DNA of 16,680 nucleotides from Caldifarciminota bacterium (GTDB taxonomy: Bacteria > Hydrothermota > UBA3072 > WFRC01): contig WFRC01000266.1 of assembly GCA_015486685.1 (NCBI GenBank), forward strand, positions 1 to 16,680. The letters run 5' to 3'. The notes under the pieces are model-generated. The model did not search any database and was not told where the DNA came from. It worked only from the letters and a program-made list of their open reading frames with translations. A program made the position numbers and the translations under genes. This document shows positions 8,715 through 14,603 of the stretch, one piece after another. Positions within the stretch are counted from its first letter, which is position 1, and each line of letters opens with the position of its first letter.

Positions 8715-9658
8715 TGCTCTATTCTTCTGGATTCAATAGATTTTACAAATGGGAGCATAGGCCCACCTATTAAACTGGTAAATACACCTATTCCAAAAAA
8801 CATTAAGGAGAGTGAGAGCGCTCCTGATTTCGCCAAACCTGCCGATGAAAATAGAAAAATGTAGGCAGCTTCCCTTAACCCCAATCCATTTATAGAAATA
8901 GGTATCATACTTACTGTTCCCGTTAGAGGAATATAAAGAAAGAAATATATTAGAGGAATATGAAAGCCCATTCCTATTGTTAAAACATAATTTTCATAGA
9001 TGAGTGTAAATTGGAGTAAAAGCGATATTAAAAATGTATATAGAAGGATTTTCTTTTTGCCTTTGTAAAGCATTAACGCATTATATAATTTTTGAATAAA
9101 TTTACCAATCCCAAAAAATTTAACGGATAGAATCCATCTTTTCAATTTTGGTAAATTTAAGTTAAACATAAGTATTACAAATACAAATATAATTAAGAGC
9201 CCTCCAAGATATATTGCAGGTAAAAGCATTATCTTTCGCTGAAATGTAAAAATGGGTAATACCCCAAGTGTCAAAAGCCCTGTCAGACCAGCAATTCTGT
9301 CTGTAATAGTAGTAGCAAATGCCTCTGAAAAATGTCTTTTCCCACCTGCATAGGCAGAACGCACAACATCCATACCTACAGATGCAGGAAGAACATTATT
9401 GAGAAAGAATGAGCAGGCAACAAAAAGAAAAGCGCGGAAATATGAGATTTTTATCCCCTGGGCATTTAATAGTATATACCATCTCCATACAAATAGGGCA
9501 TATACAGATAGGGAAAGTAAAAATGCATACAAGAGGTTTAATCTCCGAATATGTCTCATTACATCCCACACCCTTCCAAAAGGCACTTTCAAAAATATAA
9601 GATAAAGAAGCCCGGCGGCAATTGCAATTTTAAGGGTTGTTAGAAGCACCCTCTTCAT
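8711..9658 (-). CDS. YbhN / LPG-synthase transmembrane-domain (UPF0104) protein
   Basis: A 315-residue polytopic membrane protein of the family (Pfam03706) that also forms the flippase half of MprF and includes YbhN and archaeal AglD-like proteins. Family hallmarks are N87-N88-VLPASVGMDVVR100 (canonical N.xLP...G.D..R), a DR..G motif at D120-R121, and GLGLREAAY near residue 275. About eight membrane helices are seen and no soluble lysyl-transferase domain follows. Members are thought to flip or regulate lipids or lipid-linked sugars, and the substrate is unknown here. Start: ATG at 9658 overlaps the reductase stop as ATGA and has a strong GGAGGGG ribosome site. An in-frame start 18 codons upstream, at 9712, would lie inside the reductase gene and is rejected. 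The position between a GGR-like reductase and an outer-membrane protein suggests work on a membrane lipid. Confidence 0.9.
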   Translation of the reverse strand: MKRVLLTTLKIAIAAGLLYLIFLKVPFGRVWDVMRHIRRLNLLYAFLLSLSVYALFVWRWYILLNAQGIKISYFRAFLFVACSFFLNNVLPASVGMDVVRSAYAGGKRHFSEAFATTITDRIAGLTGLLTLGVLPIFTFQRKIMLLPAIYLGGLLIIFVFVILMFNLNLPKLKRWILSVKFFGIGKFIQKLYNALMLYKGKKKILLYTFLISLLLQFTLIYENYVLTIGMGFHIPLIYFFLYIPLTGTVSMIPISINGLGLREAAYIFLFSSAGLAKSGALSLSLMFFGIGVFTSLIGGPMLPFVKSIESRRIEQ

Positions 9659-10695
9659 ATACCCCTCCACAATTTCTTCCTGATGGTAATATACCCTGAA
9701 TATTTGCCCCAATATTTTGCAGTGTTTTTTATCCAGGAAAACGGGGTAAAAGATACGGGAAGGAGATAAAATGGGATTGCAAGTCTGAATGCCGCCTTTA
9801 ATTCTGGATAAATAAATGCTTTTAACAAATAGTCATATTGTTCAAGAGGAGCACTGCTTTTAAGAAAATTATCTACTGAATAAGCACCTATTAAAGCAGA
9901 AAAAATGCCTGTAAAGATACCTGCGCCACTAAAAGGATTTGCAAGCCCACCTGCATCTCCAACGAGTATGATATTATCCCTTACTAATGATTTCGGTGAA
10001 AACCAGATAGGATAACCATAGTGATATATTGATGGAAGACCTTTAATATGCATCTCATTTAATAAAGCATAAAGCATATCTTCAAGATTTTTAACATATC
10101 TGGATAATCCACCAGCACCCGCTGAAATCCTCCCTCTTTTAGGCATTATCCATCTATATCCAAAATGGCTAAAAACATCAATGAAAACTGTATTATCCCA
10201 ATCGCCGTCAATCTCTGCCTCAACACTTTTTAACCATCTTTCCGGGGTAAATACATTCTTCCTTACAATACTGGCAGCGCCATCAGCACCAATAATTACT
10301 TTCCCTTCATAGGACGACTTATCTGTTATAACAATCCTCCCTGTAATTTTAATTGCCTTTTCATACTTTACTTCAACCCCCTGTCGGAAAGCAAGATCTA
10401 ATAAGTAGCTGTCAAAAAAATCCCTTCTCACAGTAAACAAAACAGGGGCATCAAATGTAATCTTCGATTCCTTTTTCCCTTTTCTTAAAATTATAGTCTT
10501 TATCTCTTTCTCTTTAATAGGAGATAAATCCACAGTAAGCATATCTTCAATAATAGAGGGCACACCACCGGCACACACCTTGTATCGCGGCATCACTTCT
10601 TTTTCCAGAAGAAGAATATCATAACCTGCCTCCGCTAATTTCCTAGAAATTGTGCTTCCGGATGGTCCACCACCAATAACTATTGCATCATACAT
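9655..10695 (-). CDS. Geranylgeranyl-reductase-family FAD-dependent oxidoreductase
   Basis: A 346-residue flavoprotein of the GGR/PHBH group, which reduces double bonds of prenyl chains on lipids, quinones or chlorophyll precursors. The N-terminal Rossmann motif is IGGGPSGS (about 7-14). The signature PRYKVCAGGV near 36-45 carries the conserved Cys-Gly-Gly-type pattern of geranylgeranyl reductases. GADGAASIVRK (about 138-148) and the second FAD motif GDAGGLANPFSGAG (about 247-260) follow. The start is ATG at 10695 (MYDAIVIGGG), giving the expected N-terminus directly before the FAD motif. In-frame starts at 10758 and 10722 would transcribe through or upstream of the promoter and add lysine-rich residues, so they are rejected. 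It is the first gene of the operon, probably on a leaderless mRNA, and its stop overlaps the YbhN-like start. Exact substrate is unknown: archaeal-type lipid, menaquinone side chain or polyprenol are candidates. Confidence 0.91.
   Translation of the reverse strand: MYDAIVIGGGPSGSTISRKLAEAGYDILLLEKEVMPRYKVCAGGVPSIIEDMLTVDLSPIKEKEIKTIILRKGKKESKITFDAPVLFTVRRDFFDSYLLDLAFRQGVEVKYEKAIKITGRIVITDKSSYEGKVIIGADGAASIVRKNVFTPERWLKSVEAEIDGDWDNTVFIDVFSHFGYRWIMPKRGRISAGAGGLSRYVKNLEDMLYALLNEMHIKGLPSIYHYGYPIWFSPKSLVRDNIILVGDAGGLANPFSGAGIFTGIFSALIGAYSVDNFLKSSAPLEQYDYLLKAFIYPELKAAFRLAIPFYLLPVSFTPFSWIKNTAKYWGKYSGYITIRKKLWRGI
9662..9668 (-). promoter_or_regulatory. Strong ribosome binding site fixing the YbhN-like start
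   Basis: Minus-strand GGAGGGG ends three bases before ATG 9658-9656. It selects this ATG over the longer in-frame start at 9712, and lies inside the end of the upstream reductase gene (codons for W-R-G). Confidence 0.8.
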
Positions 10696-10701
10696 AGTGA
10701 G

Positions 10702-10730
10702 AATATAAAAATATAAATGCATTTTTTCAA
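10702..10730 (-). promoter_or_regulatory. Promoter of the seven-gene minus-strand operon, leaderless
   Basis: Minus-strand TTGAAA (10730-10725; 5/6 to consensus) is separated by exactly 17 bases from TATATT (10707-10702; 5/6). The last -10 base is seven bases before 10695, which is the A of the reductase ATG. The expected transcription start therefore coincides with the start codon, and no ribosome site precedes that ATG. Other operon genes do have Shine-Dalgarno sites. Confidence 0.72.
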
Positions 10731-10873
10731 GTTTTTTCTTTCTTACTTTTACTATCATCTACGGGTTACATACAAAATAAACCCTTTTCGGATTTTGGGC
10801 CCAGATACAATACTTTTCTTTTCACTTTCCCAAAATTTTTTGGAGATAGTCTTCCAATATACACAAAAAAAAC

Positions 10874-10901
10874 TTGACTTTATATTTTTTTTGGGTAATA
10901 T
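10874..10901 (+). promoter_or_regulatory. Promoter of the tRNA-Ala/tRNA-Leu unit
   Basis: TTGACT (10874-10879) and TAATAT (10896-10901) are spaced by 16 bases; a shifted TATTAT at 10899-10904 gives 19. The transcription start should fall at about 10908, one base before the mature tRNA-Ala. No other good promoter is seen before the propeller gene, so this one probably serves the downstream genes too. Confidence 0.7.
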
Positions 10902-10908
10902 TATTCAA

Positions 10909-10981
10909 GGGGTAGTAGCTCAGTTGGTAGAGCGGTGCGTTCGCAACGCACAGGTCAGCGGTTCAAATCCGCTCTACTCCA
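10909..10981 (+). tRNA. tRNA-Ala, anticodon CGC
   Basis: A complete 73-nt cloverleaf: acceptor GGGGTAG pairs with CTACTCC, D-stem GCTC/GAGC, anticodon stem GTGCG/CGCAC with loop TTCGCAA, and T-stem AGCGG/CCGCT with loop TTCAAAT. Positions 34-36 read CGC, decoding GCG. Alanine identity is confirmed independently by the G3-U70 wobble pair and discriminator A73. CCA is not encoded (TTT follows), so a CCA-adding enzyme must finish the 3' end. Confidence 0.96.
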
Positions 10982-10984
10982 TTT

Positions 10985-11068
10985 GCCGGAGTGGCGAAAT
11001 GGCAGACGCGGCGGACTCAAAATCCGTTGTCCCCAAAGGACATGTGGGTTCAACTCCCTCCTCCGGCA
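10985..11068 (+). tRNA. tRNA-Leu, anticodon CAA
   Basis: An 84-nt class II tRNA three bases after tRNA-Ala. Acceptor GCCGGAG pairs with CTCCGGC, the D-stem is GCG/CGC, and the anticodon stem GCGGA/TCCGT (one G-U) carries loop CTCAAAA, so the anticodon CAA reads UUG. The long variable arm forms TGTCC/GGACA. Discriminator A73 fits leucine. The T-stem GTGGG/CCCTC contains a U-U mismatch at the second pair. CCA is not encoded. The two tRNAs must come from one precursor. Confidence 0.95.
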
Positions 11069-11080
11069 TATAAATATTCC

Positions 11081-11086
11081 AGGAGG
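11081..11086 (+). promoter_or_regulatory. Ribosome binding site of the beta-propeller gene
   Basis: AGGAGG lies 12 bases before ATG 11099, longer than usual. It sits in the loop of a possible weak hairpin, ATATTC (11074-11079) with GAATAT (11091-11096); folding would shorten the effective distance. It supports ATG 11099 as the start, not the in-frame ATG at 10991 inside tRNA-Leu. Confidence 0.6.
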
Positions 11087-11098
11087 CAAAGAATATAT

Positions 11099-12292
11099 AT
11101 GTTTCTGGTTTTAATACTATATTCAATCTTTAATTTTTCTTCAAAAGAAGACACTTTGATTGAATTAGGAGGATATGATACACAGGATTATGCTTATAGT
11201 GTATTCGTAAAGGATACTGTTGCATATATTGCAGACAGAAATGATGGTTTAATCATAATAAATATTTCTAACCCCACCAATCCGGTATTTTTAGGAAGTT
11301 ATAATACACAGGGATGGGCAAGAGATGTATTTGTTCAGGATACGCTTGCCTATGTTGCAGATGAAAACGATGGTGTAAGAATAATAAATGTAAAGAACCC
11401 TGCAAGCCCTTCAGAGATTGGAGGGTATGATACAAATGATAATGCATTTGGTGTTTTTGTTGTTAATAATTTATGTTATATTGCAGGTGGTGCAGATGGC
11501 TTAATTATTCTTGATATAACAAATCCTGCCAGTCCGTCATTGAAAGGAAGTTTTAACACAAATAGCAGCGCAAAGGGTGTTTATGTTTCAGAAAATTATG
11601 CATATATTGCCGATTATGGAGATGGCGTAAGAATTGTAAATGTCTCAAACCCTACCTCCCCATCTGAAGATGGATATTATATTACAAACGGTTACGCTCA
11701 AGGTATTTTTGTCTTATCTAATTATTGTTATGCAGCCTGCGATGTAAATGGTTTAACTATTTTAGATGTTTCAAATCCAGCAACTCCTGTTCTGGCAGAT
11801 ACTCTTGATACCCCAGGTGTTTCTTACGGTGTATTTGTAGATGATACTATAGCGTATATTGCTGATGGTTCGGGTGGAGTACAAGCAATAAATATAAAAA
11901 ATCCATCAAATCCTGTGGGAATATGTTCTTATAGTATTAATGACGTGGAAAAAACATTTGTATATAACAATAATATATATACTGCCTGTGGAACAGCAGG
12001 CTTAAAAATATTGAAATTTCAGCAGGAGGGTATCAGTGAACATTGGAATAGCCAAAAGGGATTCACAAAAATCCCTGTATTTTTTACCAGAACATTGAAG
12101 ATTAATTATGATTTTGATAATATAACATTTAGATTATTTGATATAACAGGAAGGGTGAAATATAAATGCATTCTCAAACAGAAATCAAAATCCTTTTCCT
12201 ATAATGCTGAAGATTTACCCTCAGGTATATACTTTGTAAAATTGGAAGGGAAGGACAGAATACTTACAAAGAAGGTAATTCATCTTAAATGA
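11099..12292 (+). CDS. Secreted LVIVD-repeat beta-propeller with C-terminal sorting domain
   Basis: A 397-residue secreted protein. Residues 1-15 (MFLVLILYSIFNFSS) look like a signal peptide, though without basic residues. From residue 26 there are seven LVIVD-type repeats starting at 26, 68, 110, 152, 194, 236 and 278, spaced by exactly 42 residues. Their pattern is a small YxT-like turn, xVFVxDxxAYIAD, then DGLxIIxxxNPxxPxxxG. The seventh lacks the NPxxP tail, and IELGG (21-25) before repeat one resembles that missing strand, suggesting a ring closed by the N-terminus. Residues about 325-397 (LFDITGRVK, LPSGIYFVKL, KKVIHLK) match the type IX secretion/Por sorting domain. An in-frame start at 10991 would begin inside tRNA-Leu and is rejected. 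The gene starts 30 bases after tRNA-Leu with no terminator between. Binding partner and function are unknown; extracellular or outer-surface location is inferred. Confidence 0.9.
   Translation: MFLVLILYSIFNFSSKEDTLIELGGYDTQDYAYSVFVKDTVAYIADRNDGLIIINISNPTNPVFLGSYNTQGWARDVFVQDTLAYVADENDGVRIINVKNPASPSEIGGYDTNDNAFGVFVVNNLCYIAGGADGLIILDITNPASPSLKGSFNTNSSAKGVYVSENYAYIADYGDGVRIVNVSNPTSPSEDGYYITNGYAQGIFVLSNYCYAACDVNGLTILDVSNPATPVLADTLDTPGVSYGVFVDDTIAYIADGSGGVQAINIKNPSNPVGICSYSINDVEKTFVYNNNIYTACGTAGLKILKFQQEGISEHWNSQKGFTKIPVFFTRTLKINYDFDNITFRLFDITGRVKYKCILKQKSKSFSYNAEDLPSGIYFVKLEGKDRILTKKVIHLK
11174..12019 (+). repeat. Seven in-frame 126-bp coding repeats (42 residues each)
   Basis: The propeller coding region has a constant 126-base period with no insertions or deletions over six full units plus a shorter seventh. 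Repeats have diverged in sequence but keep AYIAD, DG, I.I and NPxxP positions. They encode the propeller blades and are not a mobile or noncoding repeat. Confidence 0.85.
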
Positions 12293-12329
12293 CAAAATAC
12301 AATTATAAATCAAAAAATCTGGAGGTAGA

Positions 12330-13367
12330 ATGAATATATTTAGCAAAATCTTTGGTGGATTTGTCTCTTCTGATATGGCAATAGACTTAGGAACAGCCAA
12401 TACACTTATTTATATTCCTAATAGAGATATAGTTCTTAATCAACCTTCTGTTGTCGCAATGGATAAGAGAACTCATCACCCAATTGCCGTGGGCAAGGAA
12501 GCGAAAGAGATGTTAGGGCGAACACCCGATGAAATAAAGGCAGTAAGGCCAATGAAAGACGGAGTTATTGCAGATTTTGAGATGGTTGAAACTATGCTGA
12601 GGGGATTTATAGAAATGATTCACAAAAAAAGTGTCTTTTTAAGACCCAGGGTTATTGTGGCTGTTCCATCAGGTATAACTGCTGTTGAAAAGAGAGCCGT
12701 AAGGGACTCAGTGGAACATGCAGGAGCAAGAGAAGTCTATCTTATGCCTGAGCCTATTGCTGCCGCCGTTGGTGTTGGTCTACCAGTAAAAAGTCCTACG
12801 GGGAATATGGTTGTAGATGTAGGAGGAGGGACAACAGAGATTGGCGTAATAGCCCTTTCGGGAATTGTATCCAATATATCCATCCGTGTCGGAGGGGATG
12901 AGATGGACGATGCGATTGTAAATTATATAAAAAAGAAATACAATTTGATGATAGGAGAATCTACTGGTGAAGACATTAAGATAAAAATAGGGTCTGCTTT
13001 CCCGCTGGATGCCGAAGAAAAAATGGAAGTTAGAGGAATTGACCTCGTTGAAGGCATCCCAAAAACCATTAAGATTGGGTCCAGCGAGATGAGAGATGCA
13101 TTAAAAGAACCCATAATATCTATTATAACAGCGGTGAGGCAAGCATTAGAAAAAACTCCACCTGAACTTGCATCAGATATAGTGGATAGAGGGATTGTAA
13201 TGACAGGCGGCGGTTCTCTTTTAAGGGGACTTTCTTCTATGCTTTCGGAAGAAACAAACCTTCTTGTCAGGGTTGCAGATAACCCTATTGAATGTGTTGT
13301 AAGGGGAACAGGGATTGTGCTTGAGAATTTCTCAACATACAGTAATCTTGTAAGTACTATAGGCTGA
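12330..13367 (+). CDS. mreB: Rod-shape-determining actin homologue MreB
   Basis: A 345-residue bacterial actin of normal length, which forms membrane-associated filaments that guide lateral wall synthesis. Phosphate-1 motif AIDLGTANT (17-25), EPIAAA (141-146), phosphate-2 VVDVGGGTTEIGV (161-173) and the adenosine motif TGGGSLLRG near 291-299 are all intact. The N-terminal MNIFSKIFGGF is amphipathic and probably binds the membrane, as in E. coli MreB. GGAGGT at 12321-12326 lies three bases before the ATG. The 37-base gap after the propeller gene contains TATAAA at 12304-12309 but no good -35 at the right distance, so co-transcription with the upstream gene is likely. It starts the conserved mreB-mreC-mreD-mrdA order. 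Confidence 0.98.
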   Translation: MNIFSKIFGGFVSSDMAIDLGTANTLIYIPNRDIVLNQPSVVAMDKRTHHPIAVGKEAKEMLGRTPDEIKAVRPMKDGVIADFEMVETMLRGFIEMIHKKSVFLRPRVIVAVPSGITAVEKRAVRDSVEHAGAREVYLMPEPIAAAVGVGLPVKSPTGNMVVDVGGGTTEIGVIALSGIVSNISIRVGGDEMDDAIVNYIKKKYNLMIGESTGEDIKIKIGSAFPLDAEEKMEVRGIDLVEGIPKTIKIGSSEMRDALKEPIISIITAVRQALEKTPPELASDIVDRGIVMTGGGSLLRGLSSMLSEETNLLVRVADNPIECVVRGTGIVLENFSTYSNLVSTIG

Positions 13368-13369
13368 CT

Positions 13370-14131
13370 ATGAAATCCCCCCTTAAAAAATGGGTATATA
13401 TAGGGCTTATTATATTATCAATTATATTTTTTATTCTCAAAGGAAACACAAAGATTCTCCTTGCAAGAAATATTTTAAGTTTCGTGTTATACCCTGCACA
13501 AAAGTCCAGCATCTATATATCCAGTATAAAAAGGCAGAATAGAAAGATTGACATCTTCAAAAAAAGATTGATTTCTATGTCTATAACCCTCCAGAAATAT
13601 AAAGAAGCAGTAGAAGAAAACAAGAGATTGAGAGAAGCATTGAATTTTCAAAAAAGGCATAAATTCGGGATTATACCGGCCGAGGTTATTGGGAGGGTGC
13701 CCGAAGAGATAAATTTCAGGATAATTTCATCGGCTGGTAATACTAAAGGCGTAATAAAAGATATGCCTGTTGTCGGATATAATGGACTTATTGGAAAGGT
13801 AACGAATGTAGATGTGAATACATCTATAATCCAAACACTGTTTGACCTGAATTCAAGAATAAGCGTTATAGACGAAAGGACAAGGGTGTTTGGCATCCTT
13901 GAATGGAATGGCGACAATTACCTTGTTTTGAATGGGATTCCAATTGATGCAAAAATTGAGAAAGGTGATACCTTAATTACATCAGGCTATGGCTCAATCT
14001 ATCCTAAAGGTATTCGCGTTGGCTATGTGATAGGCATTCAAAAAAAAGAGCACCTTTTGTTAAAACAGGTAACAGCAATGCCATTTGAGCATATATCTTC
14101 AATAGAAGAACTATTTATTATAAGGAAGTAG
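13370..14131 (+). CDS. mreC: Rod-shape-determining protein MreC
   Basis: A 253-residue bitopic membrane protein that links cytoplasmic MreB with PBP2 in the periplasm and promotes PBP2 activation. A single membrane helix is at about 8-25 (VYIGLIILSIIFFILKG), a coiled coil at about 50-90 (QKYKEAVEENKRLREALNF), and a beta-rich MreC domain from about 95 to the end. GVIKDMPVVGYNGLIGKV and GDTLITSGYGSIYPKGIRVG are its family hallmarks. The ATG lies two bases after the mreB stop with no convincing ribosome site, so translation is probably coupled. Its length is slightly short of typical MreC but the fold appears complete. Confidence 0.95.
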   Translation: MKSPLKKWVYIGLIILSIIFFILKGNTKILLARNILSFVLYPAQKSSIYISSIKRQNRKIDIFKKRLISMSITLQKYKEAVEENKRLREALNFQKRHKFGIIPAEVIGRVPEEINFRIISSAGNTKGVIKDMPVVGYNGLIGKVTNVDVNTSIIQTLFDLNSRISVIDERTRVFGILEWNGDNYLVLNGIPIDAKIEKGDTLITSGYGSIYPKGIRVGYVIGIQKKEHLLLKQVTAMPFEHISSIEELFIIRK

Positions 14132-14132
14132 G

Positions 14133-14603
14133 ATGAAGATATTTATTACTGCCATAATATTTCTATTAAGTCTATATGCGGATATTTCTCTTAGAAAATT
14201 TACCTCTTTTTTATCAGTAAATCCTGATTTCTTTCTTTTATTTCTATATTTTACTGCCCTTTACCAGGGAAAATGGAAAGGGATTATATATGGTTTCTTA
14301 GGCGGATTTTTCCTTGACCTCTATACACCTTCAACTCTGGGATTGAGAACACTACTTTATACCAGTGTGGGTTATTTTCTTGAAACCAATCAGAATAAAT
14401 TCTATAGATATAAAACAGGTTCAATCTTACTTCTGTTTTTAATTACATTCTTCGTTCATCTAATCCTGCTCCTTTTCTCAGGTGGTGGAATATTTTTTGT
14501 AATAAAATCCATCTTCAGTGTAGTCCTGGTAAAATCTATATATACTACCTTGATTGGGATTATTATTGTAATATTTATAAAAAAAGGGAAGGATGCGATT
14601 TAA
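14133..14603 (+). CDS. mreD: Rod-shape-determining membrane protein MreD
   Basis: A 156-residue, very hydrophobic protein with five or six predicted helices. Hallmarks of the family are PDFFLLFLYFTALYQGKWKG (30-49), followed by the GFLGGFFLDLYTPSTLG motif (54-70), the canonical G..xGLLxDxxxxxxxG loop. It belongs to the elongasome with MreC and PBP2. AGGAAG lies four bases before the ATG, which comes one base after the mreC stop. Its 3' end overlaps mrdA by 11 bases. Confidence 0.93.
   Translation: MKIFITAIIFLLSLYADISLRKFTSFLSVNPDFFLLFLYFTALYQGKWKGIIYGFLGGFFLDLYTPSTLGLRTLLYTSVGYFLETNQNKFYRYKTGSILLLFLITFFVHLILLLFSGGGIFFVIKSIFSVVLVKSIYTTLIGIIIVIFIKKGKDAI

Noticed and set aside
10763..10784. GGGTT/AACCC hairpin upstream of the reductase promoter
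   Set aside because: It has a five-pair stem with no T-run, and lies upstream of both predicted start sites of the divergent units or between them without a clear role.
10717..11073. Plus-strand open frame spanning both tRNAs
   Set aside because: It runs through two complete tRNA genes and has no recognisable protein features.
12279..12309. Separate mreB promoter with TATAAA at 12304
   Set aside because: No acceptable -35 lies 16-18 bases upstream; a chance AT-rich match is as likely.
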